Notes: a model not told the origin generated them from the letters alone. A DNA stretch of 64,000 nucleotides from Aurantiacibacter marinus (GCF_001021555.1 NZ_LDCP01000001.1:992001-1056000); one strand, 5' to 3'; shown: positions 1-8,163, counted from the stretch's first letter. Translations and numbers: made by a program.

Positions 1-247
1 ATTCAGAATCCAGCGAGAGAAATCCACTTTCTCTCCGAAGCCAATAGACTGCATCCCAATCGGAAAAACACCCACTATTGGATGGCGGGCTGAAGGTCAG
101 CCAGGCACGACGCCAGCGATAGTAGCTCTGCTCCGAGATCCCGAGTGATCGGCTGATCTCCCCGATCCTCTCTCCCTGCGACAGCCGAACCTCGGCCTCA
201 CGCAGCATCCCGATAATCTGTTCTGGCGTGTATCTCTTCCGTGCCAT
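1..247 (-). pseudogene. Truncated IS3-family transposase OrfA
   Basis: The frame starts with ATG at 247 and reads MARKRYTPEQIIGMLREAEV, then a helix-turn-helix ending in SYYRWRR at about residues 41-47. This matches the N-terminus of IS3-family OrfA, the DNA-binding half of the transposase. After residue 47 the expected continuation is missing and an unrelated, Ser/Trp-rich reading frame runs open to the window edge. It is therefore read as a broken gene rather than a working transposase. The right-hand junction, including any OrfB, is outside the window or lost. Confidence 0.6.
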
Positions 248-322
248 TCTCCAGCTCTATTCAAGCCGTAAATAGCCGAAATCCTAACTCTCAAAACGGA
301 CCACTTCTCAGGGGGCAGGTCA
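1..322 (-). mobile_element. IS3-family insertion sequence remnant (one end)
   Basis: The minus strand starts at position 322 with TGACCTGCCCCCTGAGAAG, which resembles the terminal inverted repeats of IS3-family elements. About 75 bases further in (start at 247) an OrfA-like reading frame begins. The resemblance to OrfA stops near position 106, so only about 215 bases of recognisable IS sequence remain before unrelated sequence continues to the window edge. The element end lies 76 bases from the stop codon of the oxidoreductase gene on its right. A second end or target duplication cannot be seen inside the window. Confidence 0.6.
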
Positions 323-397
323 CGGACGCGCTTGAGCGCAGCCCGGTCTTGCTGTCTTCCTTGTCATTCGATGCCTTGTCTGATGCCTGACCGGACT

Positions 398-1579
398 TTA
401 TCCACCCTGAAGTACTGGACGCGGCCCATCGACAAGTATTCTTGCCCTGGACTGAGCGGTGAGCACCAGTTCGGCGGCAAGCAGTGCCTGGGCCTGATTT
501 TGAGCGACCTCTGTCCGCTCCATCACATCCGAAACGAACTGCGGGCCGAACGGGAGTGGCACATTGCTGCAATTGATGTAGCTCGTGCCCTCGCGGTCAG
601 CCAGGAAGAGGTGATCTCCACCCGGGCGGCCCTGAATGTCGACGTACTTGCGCAGTTCAATGTAGCCTTCGGTTCCCAGGATGAACACACGCCCGTCGCC
701 CCACGTCGGCAGACCGTCAGGCGTGAACCAGTCGACCCTGACATAGCCGGTCCCACCATTGCCGCTCAGTGTCATATCCCCGAAATCCTGGAATTTCGGA
801 TGGCCGGGAGTGTCCAGATTGCCGACCTGAGACGCCACGACGTGCGCTTCGGTGGAGCCGGTGTAAAACAGGAACTGATCGGCCTGATGGCTGCCGATGT
901 CGGTCAGGATGCCACCATAGTTCTTCACATCCCAGAACCATTCGGGCCGGTTGGGCGCGCCCATGCGGTGTGGGGCGATGTTGATCGTCTGAATCACCCG
1001 CCCGATCGCACCGGCACGAACGAGTTCCCCCGCCTTGACCGCAGCGCGCACTTCAAGCCGTTCCGAATACATGATGGCGAACTTGCGCCTGGTCGCAGCG
1101 ATCGTGCGGCGCACTTCGGCCAGCTGGGCAAGGCTGGTGATCCCCGGTTTGTCCGAAAGAAAGTCCTTTCCGGCGCGCATCACACGAATGCCAAGCGGCG
1201 CGCGAAGATGGGGAATAGAAGCGCTGGCCACGACCTGCACGCTCTCGTCTTCGAGAATCTCGGCTTCGGTGCGTGCAACTTTCACGTCGCCATAGCGGGC
1301 GAGATAGGGCGCCAGTTGCCGCGGGTCGCTCGCATGCACCGCGACAAGCGTGCCGCCGCCGCGGATCAGCGCGTCTGTCATCGCGTAGATATGCGAATGG
1401 TCGAACCCGATAACAGCGAACCGCAGCCGGTGTCTGGCGCTGGGGTCGGGGGCCGTTGGCGCGGCATTGGCGGAAACCCCGTTGCCCTGCCCAGTCGATT
1501 GTGCGCGTACCGCACCTGCCAGACCTGCTCCGACCATGCCCAGACCGCCCAGCATCAGTCGGCGATTGATCTTGTCCAT
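398..1579 (-). CDS. Tat-exported Gfo/Idh/MocA family oxidoreductase
   Basis: A 393-residue protein with a twin-arginine signal (NRRLMLGG at residues 5-12, hydrophobic stretch, Ala-Gln cleavage near 27). This is followed by a Rossmann-type NAD(P) domain starting LRFAVIGFD at about residue 52, and a DKPG motif at 143-146 in the place of the usual EKP lysine motif. Gfo/Idh/MocA enzymes oxidise or reduce sugar-like substrates with a nicotinamide cofactor; the Tat signal suggests export with cofactor already bound. The start at 1579 is chosen because AAGGAG lies about 8 bases upstream and the signal begins directly; a longer frame to 1636 lacks support. The substrate cannot be told. It stands alone, next to the IS remnant. 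Confidence 0.8.
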   Translation of the reverse strand: MDKINRRLMLGGLGMVGAGLAGAVRAQSTGQGNGVSANAAPTAPDPSARHRLRFAVIGFDHSHIYAMTDALIRGGGTLVAVHASDPRQLAPYLARYGDVKVARTEAEILEDESVQVVASASIPHLRAPLGIRVMRAGKDFLSDKPGITSLAQLAEVRRTIAATRRKFAIMYSERLEVRAAVKAGELVRAGAIGRVIQTINIAPHRMGAPNRPEWFWDVKNYGGILTDIGSHQADQFLFYTGSTEAHVVASQVGNLDTPGHPKFQDFGDMTLSGNGGTGYVRVDWFTPDGLPTWGDGRVFILGTEGYIELRKYVDIQGRPGGDHLFLADREGTSYINCSNVPLPFGPQFVSDVMERTEVAQNQAQALLAAELVLTAQSRARILVDGPRPVLQGG

Positions 1580-1652
1580 ACGATTGCTCCTTGGGGGGCA
1601 GATCAAGATATCTCCGCCATGAGTTAAATCTCGCACAATTGATGACTGTCAG

Positions 1653-1680
1653 CAATTGGGTCGAAAGCGGTTAGTCGGCT
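1653..1680. repeat. Direct repeat copy A (28 bp)
   Basis: CAATTGGGTCG followed by AGCGGT and AGTC..GCT. It matches the copy at 3060-3087 at 24 of 28 positions in the same orientation. The two copies flank the SnoaL-like gene and the membrane-protein gene. Confidence 0.5.
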
Positions 1681-1711
1681 TGTTCGGGTCAAGGGGCAGA
1701 CGAGTGAGAGA

Positions 1712-2191
1712 TCACTCTGTTGGTAGGATGCTCTCATTCTCCAGTTTGATTCGTAATCCGTCTCCTTCACCGACCAATAGGCCCGTGTAAGAATACAGCG
1801 CAATTCCGTCCGAGCTCTCCCAGTTGAAGGTTCCAACGACAAGGACGACACCACTGCTGACCTCATCAATCGTCAGCTCGTTCCAAGAAAAGCTAATCGG
1901 CCCCTGCCACTCTTCGAGGTATCGGCTCTCAAGGTCGGACTTGCTTGCATATCGGCTTGCTCCATTGAAGACGATGTAAGCTCCACTCGAAGCATACCGC
2001 TCAATGATGGCTTCGCGGTCATGGTTCTCTAGGTCTTCTCCGTAGGCTTCCATGAAGATTCGGGCTTCGTCGCTCACGGAAGCCTCATCAGAGGCCTTGC
2101 TGGAAGAGCTTGTAAGGGCGAGTATTGCGGCCATAAACGCCCAGCAAATGATCCAGACTGAGCGATGACATAATTTGGCAACTATCGACAA
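1712..2191 (-). CDS. Secreted SnoaL/NTF2-like (DUF4440-type) protein
   Basis: A 159-residue protein with a hydrophobic N-terminus (about residues 13-27) ending in SSSKASDEA, consistent with a signal peptide. The rest has the alpha-helical start and cone-shaped beta pattern of SnoaL/NTF2-like folds: EARIFMEAYGEDLENHDRE, then a YASSGAYIVFNG strand and a C-terminal run of strands with VVLVVGTFNWES. Members of this fold range from small hydrolases to non-enzymatic binding domains, so no reaction is assigned. It lies between the two copies of the 28-bp repeat, divergent from the membrane-protein gene. The call rests on fold-level resemblance only. Confidence 0.55.
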   Translation of the reverse strand: MSIVAKLCHRSVWIICWAFMAAILALTSSSSKASDEASVSDEARIFMEAYGEDLENHDREAIIERYASSGAYIVFNGASRYASKSDLESRYLEEWQGPISFSWNELTIDEVSSGVVLVVGTFNWESSDGIALYSYTGLLVGEGDGLRIKLENESILPTE

Positions 2192-2355
2192 TGGACACTC
2201 CCGCTATTTCTCGTTTGCTTAATGTTTGCACCCAACGTCCGCAAATGGATCGAAAGCCGATGTAGATTGATCGTGCGAATTGACCAAGCGCGTTAGGAGC
2301 CTCAAGGTATGCAGGGGCAAGTGTAGTATGACTTGCGGAGGGCGCGGGGGTATTC

Positions 2356-3024
2356 TTGACAAGATCGGAATCTAGATTGGCCCGAGATCGGAGCCGATCC
2401 TTTTATTTCGCCATGGCGACGGTGTTCGCACTCTCCGCGATCGTAGGGTTTGCGCCCAATTCTATATCTATAATCACCGGCACGAAAGAGAACCCGCCGC
2501 TGCTCATTCACATGCATGCAGCAGCCATGAGCTTATGGATGGTACTGCTTGTGGCTCAGAGCGCTTTAGCGAGCCGAGGGCAAATGCAGGCTCATATGAA
2601 GCTTGGAGTTGCGTCGATGGTCCTGGCGCCGATTGTAATACTATTGATGCTGGTTATCGCGCTTCCTGCATTCTTCTCCTCCGAGGTTCCCTTGGCGGTC
2701 CAGTTGCTTCAATCAAAGCGAATAGCCTTCTTCGGTGGCTGCATTGGCGCGGCAATCTGGCTCCGCAAGTCAGGGCCTGAGGCGCACAAGCGCCTGATGT
2801 TCATCGGCTCCTTTGCAGTATTGGACGCCGCGTTCTTCCGCATGACATTCCTGCCTGATTGGGGGCTCGATCGCGCGACAACCATTGGCCATTTGTATAT
2901 GACTGCGCTGCTGATCCCGTTCTTAATCCACGATCTCATGCGTTCAGGCAGAATCCACATCGTCTTCTGGATCACAGTCCCTTTGCTTCTTGCGCTACAT
3001 TTCTCGGTCGCCCATTTGTGGTAA
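2356..3024 (+). CDS. Multipass membrane protein, paralogue of 28029-28787
   Basis: About 222 residues with six or seven hydrophobic segments. The N-terminal block has IHMHAAAMSLWM (residues 51-62) and later H-K/R-x-L-M/G motifs (HMKLG, HKRLMFIG). The protein at 28029-28787 on the minus strand has the same layout (THVHAAVMTAWL, HRRLGWLG, HRRLMLGS), so the two are paralogues. The conserved histidines in membrane segments look like possible haem or metal ligands, but this is inference. No ATG fits the N-terminus: the frame opens with TTG at 2356, and the first ATG (2413) would cut off the region aligned with the paralogue. Function is unknown. Confidence 0.6.
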   Translation: MTRSESRLARDRSRSFYFAMATVFALSAIVGFAPNSISIITGTKENPPLLIHMHAAAMSLWMVLLVAQSALASRGQMQAHMKLGVASMVLAPIVILLMLVIALPAFFSSEVPLAVQLLQSKRIAFFGGCIGAAIWLRKSGPEAHKRLMFIGSFAVLDAAFFRMTFLPDWGLDRATTIGHLYMTALLIPFLIHDLMRSGRIHIVFWITVPLLLALHFSVAHLW

Positions 3025-3059
3025 GAAAATTGGCTCGGAAGCAATAATGGCAATGCCCG

Positions 3060-3087
3060 CAATTGGGTCGTTAGCGGTCAGTCTGCT
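3060..3087. repeat. Direct repeat copy B (28 bp)
   Basis: Second copy of the repeat seen at 1653-1680 (24 of 28 identical, same orientation). It lies 36 bases after the membrane-protein stop codon and about 170 bases before the tRNA genes. Confidence 0.5.
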
Positions 3088-3255
3088 TTCGCGCTCCGCC
3101 TAGCCAAATGCTGAATGTCCGCTTCTGGCCCACTTTCGGACCCTCAGTTGGCTATGAGAGGTGTTCCTGCCCAAAGCGCCCCAAACAGCACCCAAACACG
3201 CAATCAGCCGAACGGCCTTCCAGCCGCAAGCTTCAATCTACACTACTGAAAGGGA

Positions 3256-3331
3256 TGGTGCCGCCTACAGGACTCGAACCTGTGACCCCCGCATTACGAA
3301 TGCGATGCTCTACCAGCTGAGCTAAGGCGGC
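3256..3331 (-). tRNA. tRNA-Thr (anticodon CGT)
   Basis: A full cloverleaf can be drawn. The acceptor GCCGCCT pairs with AGGCGGC, the D stem is GCTC/GAGC, and the anticodon stem TCGCA/TGCGG holds the loop TTCGTAA with anticodon CGT reading ACG (Thr). The T arm contains GGTTCGAGTCC and the CCA end is encoded. It lies 58 bases from tRNA-Cys on the same strand, and the two may be cotranscribed. Confidence 0.93.
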
Positions 3332-3389
3332 AATTCGTCGCCCATAGGCAAGGACGATTGCGGTCGCAATACGCATATTGCCAAGGGAA

Positions 3390-3463
3390 TGGAGGCCCGA
3401 GCCGGAATCGAACCGGCGTGCACGGTTTTGCAAACCGCTGCGTAACCACTCCGCCATCGGGCC
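3390..3463 (-). tRNA. tRNA-Cys (anticodon GCA)
   Basis: The acceptor GGCCCGA pairs with TCGGGCC. The anticodon loop TTGCAAA within GCGGT/ACCGT stems gives anticodon GCA (Cys). The T arm has GGTTCGATTCC and CCA is encoded. It is upstream of tRNA-Thr on the minus strand. Confidence 0.93.
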
Positions 3464-3654
3464 GGAAGGCGCGCCAATTAACGCAAGGCGCGCAAAGGTG
3501 CAATGCCCTTCCTTGCATTGGCGCAACGCAATTTGGCGCATGGTACTAAATCGTGCCTTAGGCATTAGAATGAGGATGGAGTAAACGGCTTCTCAATAGA
3601 CTGGCGCCATACTCGAACGCTCCACCTGGTAATTTGAGATAGGAAAGAACGGGC

Positions 3655-3942
3655 ATGGTTTCGCTGGCTGCGCAGGAAAAGGCCGTTTTACGGATCAAAT
3701 GCCGTTCACGCAGAGGGATGAGCGCGGATTTGGAAGTGCTCGACATCTCCATCGGTGGCGCCATGGTTGCAGCGCAAGGCTGGACCGGGCGACAAGGTGA
3801 CCGGATGCTGGTTACGCTGCCCGGTTTGTCTGCCCAGCCTGCGGAACTTATCTGGATCGAGGATGGCCGCGCCGGTATCGTCTTCGAACAACCGCTGCAT
3901 GAAACAATATTCGACAAATTTAATGGCATGGTTGCGCGCTGA
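3655..3942 (+). CDS. PilZ domain protein
   Basis: A 95-residue single-domain protein. It shows the PilZ signature: RSRRG near residue 18 (the RxxxR-type arginine cluster) and DISIGG at about residues 30-35 (the D/NxSxxG loop), followed by strands ending in GIVFEQPL. PilZ domains bind cyclic di-GMP and relay it to motility, surface or export machinery. There is no other domain, so it would act as a small adaptor. It is convergent with the winged-helix regulator, 12 bases between stop codons. A weak AGGAAAG lies 7-13 bases before the ATG. Confidence 0.8.
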   Translation: MVSLAAQEKAVLRIKCRSRRGMSADLEVLDISIGGAMVAAQGWTGRQGDRMLVTLPGLSAQPAELIWIEDGRAGIVFEQPLHETIFDKFNGMVAR

Positions 3943-3954
3943 GCGCGGGGCGAG

Positions 3955-4683
3955 TCAGGTTACCGTTTCTTCCATCCAGCCCAGATCGCGCAAATATTCA
4001 TCCAGACAGTCGCTTTCGGGGGGATGGCTTTTCAGCATGAATTCGTCGCTTTTGGCCAATCTGTAGCCTCCTTCTGATGACGTTGCGACCAGATCGCCGC
4101 AGCCTGCATCTGCCAATTTGGATCGTAGCCGAGAAACATGGACTTCGACGCTGTTGGTTTCCGGCTCGTGGCTGATGCGCCAGACATCTTTCAGCAGCTG
4201 CCGGCGAGTGACCCTTTCGCCCGGCATATCGGCAAGCCGCCAGATCACTCCGAATTCACGGGGATGCAGGCCAAGCCAGCGCGCGCCGTGGCGGGCATCC
4301 CGGTGGAACAGGTCCAGCGTCAGCGGGCCGCAATTACGCCAGCGCGGCAGCATGCCGAACATATCGCTGACCCGCTTCGCCCGCGCCTGCAGTTCATGGC
4401 GATCGGTGGCGGCGGGGAGGGCTTCTGCGCAGCCCATGGTCAGCAATTGCGCACGCTCTTCGGGCTTTTCCACTCCCAGCAAGATCAATCGCCAGGCTGG
4501 CCGATCAGCCTCCGCCAGAGCAATGCGGTGCCGGAACGATAGCGAACGGGTATCGCAGATCAGCACATGCCGGCATTCCGCGCGGCATCCGCAGGTGCCA
4601 TGACACAGCGACCAACCGCCCAGCCGCAGGTCCCATTTCGGAGGCGGCGTAGCGCCATCAGCAATCCAGCCGAAAAATGCCAA
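3955..4683 (-). CDS. OmpR-type winged-helix regulator with degenerate receiver
   Basis: A 242-residue protein. The C-terminal half (about residues 115-212) is a PhoB/OmpR winged helix: LGLHPREFGVIWRLADMPG, TRRQLLKDVW, TNSVEVHVSRLRSKL and GGYRL. The N-terminal half has the length of a receiver domain, but the acidic pair, phospho-acceptor aspartate and conserved lysine are not visible; only the last helices (ERAQLLTMGCAEALPA...) look receiver-like. Unless another site is used, it cannot be switched by ordinary aspartyl phosphorylation. Start is TTG at 4683 with GGAG about 7 bases upstream; no ATG fits. No histidine kinase is adjacent. Confidence 0.75.
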   Translation of the reverse strand: MAFFGWIADGATPPPKWDLRLGGWSLCHGTCGCRAECRHVLICDTRSLSFRHRIALAEADRPAWRLILLGVEKPEERAQLLTMGCAEALPAATDRHELQARAKRVSDMFGMLPRWRNCGPLTLDLFHRDARHGARWLGLHPREFGVIWRLADMPGERVTRRQLLKDVWRISHEPETNSVEVHVSRLRSKLADAGCGDLVATSSEGGYRLAKSDEFMLKSHPPESDCLDEYLRDLGWMEETVT

Positions 4684-4796
4684 TCTGCTGCTCCAAACCC
4701 AGTTGGGGGCACGTCAGCCTGTTTGGCTGCCATGTGCAAGTGCGTAGTATCACGCGCACAGGGCAGTGTTCCGATGGGCGATGCGCAAAAAGTCCG

Positions 4797-5996
4797 TCAG
4801 GCGGAAGGTGTGTTGATTCCCATACTTTGCAAGTAACGCTTCACGTTGCGCGCGGCCTGCCGCAGGCGTTGTTCGTTTTCCACCATCGCGATGCGGACAT
4901 AGCCTTCGCCATCTTCACCGTAGCCAACGCCCGGTGCCACAGCCACTTCGGCCTCGGTCAGCAATTGCTTGGAAAATTCCAGACTGCCCATCTCCTTGAG
5001 GCCCGGCGGGAGCGGTGCCCAGGCGAACATGCTGGCGGGCGGGGCAGGAATATCCCATCCTGCGCGGCCAAACGCCTCCACCATCACATCACGCCGTTTG
5101 TGATACATCTCCCGGTTCTGTGCGACATAATCTTGCGGCCCGTTCAGCGCGGCACAGGCGGCTGCCTGAATGGGCGTGAAAGCGCCGTAATCAATGTAGC
5201 TCTTAACCCGGGTCAGCGCAGAAATCAGTGTGCGGTTGCCCACCGCAAAGCCCATCCGCCAGCCAGCCATGCCATAGGTTTTGGAAAGGCTGGTGAACTC
5301 GATCGCCACGTCCTTCGCCCCCTTCGCCTGCAGGATCGATGGTGTCGGCTTTCCATCATAGTAAAGCTCGGAATAAGCGAGGTCGGACAGGATCCAGACC
5401 TTGTGGAATTTTGCCCAGTCCACCAACCGCTCGTAAAACTCCAGATCAACCACCTCGGCAGTCGGGTTGGACGGGAAATTGACGACCAACACCGTGGGGC
5501 GTGGGACGGTGAAATTCATCGCCTGTTCCAGCGCCTTCCAGTAATGTTCATCGGGCGTGGTTGGAACCGATCGGATCGATGCACCAGCGATGATGAAACC
5601 GAAGGTATGGATCGGATAGCTGGGGTTGGGGGCAAGAATTGTGTCACCCGGCGCCGTGATCGCCGTGGCAAGGCTGGCGAGCCCTTCCTTGGACCCGAGC
5701 GTGACGATTACTTCGCTTTCAGGGTTAAGCTCCACTCCGAACCGGCGTTCGTAATAATCCGCTTGAGCCTTGCGAAGGCCGGGAATCCCCTTCGATTGGG
5801 AATAGCCATGCGCGTCGGGTTTTCGCGCCACTTCGCACAGCTTGTCTATCACATGCGCCGGTGGCGGCTGATCGGGATTGCCCATCCCGAGATCGATAAT
5901 GTCGCGCCCTTCCGCACGCGCGGCCGCTCGCATCGCGTTGACTTCGGCGATGACGTAGGGCGGCAGGCGCTTGATGCGGTAAAACTCGTTGTCCAT
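4797..5996 (-). CDS. alaC: AlaC/AlaT-like class I aminotransferase
   Basis: A 399-residue PLP-dependent fold-type I aminotransferase, close in pattern to AlaC-type glutamate-pyruvate transaminases. It opens EFYRIKRLPPYVIAEVN, has IDLGMGNPDQPPP near residue 35, NPSYPIH, the NFPSNPT motif, and SLSKTYGMAGWRMGF, where the lysine of SLSKT binds PLP. The likely reaction is alanine plus 2-oxoglutarate to pyruvate plus glutamate. The start at 5996 follows AGAAGGA with short spacing; a longer frame to 6119 would run into the shared promoter region with phaC. It is divergent from phaC. Exact substrate preference cannot be read from sequence. Confidence 0.82.
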   Translation of the reverse strand: MDNEFYRIKRLPPYVIAEVNAMRAAARAEGRDIIDLGMGNPDQPPPAHVIDKLCEVARKPDAHGYSQSKGIPGLRKAQADYYERRFGVELNPESEVIVTLGSKEGLASLATAITAPGDTILAPNPSYPIHTFGFIIAGASIRSVPTTPDEHYWKALEQAMNFTVPRPTVLVVNFPSNPTAEVVDLEFYERLVDWAKFHKVWILSDLAYSELYYDGKPTPSILQAKGAKDVAIEFTSLSKTYGMAGWRMGFAVGNRTLISALTRVKSYIDYGAFTPIQAAACAALNGPQDYVAQNREMYHKRRDVMVEAFGRAGWDIPAPPASMFAWAPLPPGLKEMGSLEFSKQLLTEAEVAVAPGVGYGEDGEGYVRIAMVENEQRLRQAARNVKRYLQSMGINTPSA

Positions 5997-6055
5997 AATG
6001 TCCTTCTGAACAGGCGGGTGCGTTATTGCGTGACGTAAATGACGCAAACGCGAAG

Positions 6056-6073
6056 GCAGTGCAACGCGCACTG
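6056..6073. promoter_or_regulatory. PhaR-like site upstream of phaC
   Basis: GCAGTGCAAC at 6056-6065 is identical to the core of the first operator before the phasin gene (8067-8076). Here it forms a dyad, CAGTGC-N5-GCACTG, at 6057-6073. It lies 77 bases before the phaC start and between the two divergent genes. PhaR-type regulators of PHA genes bind TGC-rich sites, so this fits a shared regulon; binding is inferred. Confidence 0.5.
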
Positions 6074-6149
6074 TTACACCTCGTCGCTTTTCATGTGAAA
6101 AGCGGGGGCTATCTCCCAATTGCCATAAATTGCGCTATAAGCCCGGCAT

Positions 6150-8024
6150 ATGACCGATCGAAACGAAAAGACGCGCGACGCTGCCGACATCTTCACCGAA
6201 ATGCTGCGCATGCAGGGGGAGGCCGCCCGCCAGATGATGTTGACCGTCGCGCCCGACACGAAGAGCCCGGATCCAGACCGGACTGCGGTGGACGCGATGG
6301 GCGAGGTGATGACGCAGTTCCAGCGCAACTGGCTTCAGTTCTTCATACCGGACGACCAGCGAACCGAACCGATGCTGGCTGATCCCGCAAGCTGGATGGA
6401 AGCGATGCAGAAATGGTCGGCCAGCGTGCCCATGCTGGACCCTGCCGCGCAGCAAAAACTGTGGTCGGACGGGTTTGAACTTTGGCAGAATGTGCTCGCA
6501 CAATATGCGGTCAGTGGCGATGGACAACAGGATGCCGGCGATCCGGAATTGCCGCGTAACGACCGCCGCTTCAGGGACAAGGCATGGCGCGAACAGCCTG
6601 TCTTTGCGCTGATCCATCAGACCTATCTGTTGATTGCAGAGCGGCTGAGTCAGAGCATCGATACGGCAGAGGGCCTGTCCGGCGAAGATCGCAAAAACCT
6701 GCGTTTCGCCACACAAAATGTGCTCGACGCGATGAGCCCGGCCAACTTCCCGCTGATGAACCCGGTTGTGCTTGAACGCACAATGGAAAGCGGCGGAGAG
6801 AACTTGATGCGCGGGCTGGAACGGCTGTCTGGCGATCTGGAAAAGGGCCAGCTGACGCATACCGACACCAGCCAGTTTGAAGTGGGCGAAAACATTGCTT
6901 CAACGCCCGGCAAGGTGATTTACGAGACCGAGCTGTTCCAGCTGATCCAGTATTCGCCCACCACGCCCGAAGTCATGGCCACCCCGCTGATAATCTTTCC
7001 GCCGTGGATCAACCGTTTCTATATCCTCGACCTCAATGCCAAGAAAAGCTTTGTGCGCTGGGCCGTGGATCAGGGTGTCACGGTGGTAATGGTCAGCTGG
7101 CGCTCGGCCGACGAAAGCCTCGCCCATATCGACTGGGACGATTATTTCCGCGCGCAGATAGAAGCGATAGATGTCGTGCGAGAACGGCTGAAAGTGCCGA
7201 GCGTCCATACCATCGGATATTGCGTGGCAGGCACCACGCTGGCGGGCACCCTGGCCGTGCTGGCGGAGCGCGGCGAAGCGGACAAGGTGAAAAGCGCCAC
7301 CTTCTTCACCGCGCAGGTCGATTTTGAACATGCGGGCGATCTGAAACTGTTCATCGATGACGGGAAGCTGGAGATGATCCGGCAGGCATCGAAGGGCGGC
7401 TATCTCGACGGGCGTTATCTGGCGGCGGCCTTCAACATGCTGCGCGGTAGCGACCTGATCTGGAACTACGTGGTCAATCATTACCTGCTGGGCGAGGAGT
7501 ATCCGGCTTTTGACCTGTTGTTCTGGAACGGCGATGTCACCAATCTGCCAGCAAAGTGGCACGCGGCTTACTTGCGCGACCTGTACCGCGACAATTTGCT
7601 GGTCGAACCCGGGGCTCTCGGCGTGGACGGTACGCCCATTGATCTGACCAAGGTAAAAACCCCGAGCTACGTCCAGGCAGGCCGGGAGGATCACATCGCA
7701 CCGCCGGAAAGCGTTTGGAAAATCACCGAGCATTTCTCGGGGCCGGTCCGTTTCGTGCTTGCCGGTAGCGGACATATTGCAGGCGTCGTCAATCCGCCTG
7801 AGGCGAATAAATACCAGTATTGGACCAGCGAGGGTGAGCATCAGTCGCTGGAAAGCTTTGTGGACGGGGCGCAGGAACATCCCGGCAGTTGGTGGCCGGA
7901 TTGGCTATCATGGCTCGAAGCTCAAGACCCCAAACAGGTTAAAGCTACCGGAGCTCGCAAGCCCGGCAGCAAGGCCAATCCGGCGATCGAGGACGCACCA
8001 GGCCGTTACGTAAAATTACGCTAG
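6150..8024 (+). CDS. phaC: Class I poly(3-hydroxyalkanoate) synthase
   Basis: A 624-residue class I PHA synthase, which polymerises (R)-3-hydroxyacyl-CoA (mainly 3-hydroxybutyryl-CoA) on the granule surface. The catalytic triad is visible: Cys358 in the lipase-box-like GYCVAG, Asp514 in GREDHIAP and His542 in GSGHIAG. The N-terminal 200 residues form the usual helical domain, and PPWINRFYILDL and TVVMVSWR are typical core motifs. Length is normal for class I. It is followed by the phasin gene on the same strand after 139 bases with a separate promoter. No phaA, phaB, phaZ or phaR is in the window. Confidence 0.95.
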   Translation: MTDRNEKTRDAADIFTEMLRMQGEAARQMMLTVAPDTKSPDPDRTAVDAMGEVMTQFQRNWLQFFIPDDQRTEPMLADPASWMEAMQKWSASVPMLDPAAQQKLWSDGFELWQNVLAQYAVSGDGQQDAGDPELPRNDRRFRDKAWREQPVFALIHQTYLLIAERLSQSIDTAEGLSGEDRKNLRFATQNVLDAMSPANFPLMNPVVLERTMESGGENLMRGLERLSGDLEKGQLTHTDTSQFEVGENIASTPGKVIYETELFQLIQYSPTTPEVMATPLIIFPPWINRFYILDLNAKKSFVRWAVDQGVTVVMVSWRSADESLAHIDWDDYFRAQIEAIDVVRERLKVPSVHTIGYCVAGTTLAGTLAVLAERGEADKVKSATFFTAQVDFEHAGDLKLFIDDGKLEMIRQASKGGYLDGRYLAAAFNMLRGSDLIWNYVVNHYLLGEEYPAFDLLFWNGDVTNLPAKWHAAYLRDLYRDNLLVEPGALGVDGTPIDLTKVKTPSYVQAGREDHIAPPESVWKITEHFSGPVRFVLAGSGHIAGVVNPPEANKYQYWTSEGEHQSLESFVDGAQEHPGSWWPDWLSWLEAQDPKQVKATGARKPGSKANPAIEDAPGRYVKLR

Positions 8025-8061
8025 GCCGCCTCAAGGCGCAGTTTTTGTTCATATTTTCGAG

Positions 8062-8126
8062 TTTTGTGCAGTGCAACATTTTTCTTGACTCAGCGCTTGT
8101 GCATTCCTATTTTGTGCACTGCAACA
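8062..8126 (+). promoter_or_regulatory. Phasin promoter with two PhaR-like operators
   Basis: Two 17-bp copies differing at one base, TTTTGTGCAGTGCAACA at 8062-8078 and TTTTGTGCACTGCAACA at 8110-8126, start 48 bases apart. Between them is a promoter with -35 TTGACT (8085-8090), a 17-base spacer and -10 TATTTT (8108-8113). The second copy overlaps the -10 box, a placement that would block RNA polymerase. In PHA-forming bacteria PhaR represses the phasin gene until granules titrate it, so these are best read as PhaR operators. The regulator gene itself is not in view. Confidence 0.7.
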
Positions 8127-8163
8127 AGAGGTCGTAATTGCGCGACCACGAAAGTGAGGAAAA

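Noticed and set aside
332-1627. Long plus-strand frame (431 codons) opposite the oxidoreductase gene
   Set aside because: It is the antisense shadow of a recognised gene, typical in GC-rich DNA; its protein has no recognisable pattern.
2230-2297. Integron attC-like site (ACCCAAC ... GTTAGGA, about 68 bases)
   Set aside because: The outer boxes fit only loosely, the final pyrimidine is wrong and the inner stem pairing is poor; no integrase is present.
4677-6038. Long plus-strand frame (453 codons) opposite the aminotransferase gene
   Set aside because: Antisense shadow; the minus strand carries a clear AlaC-like protein.
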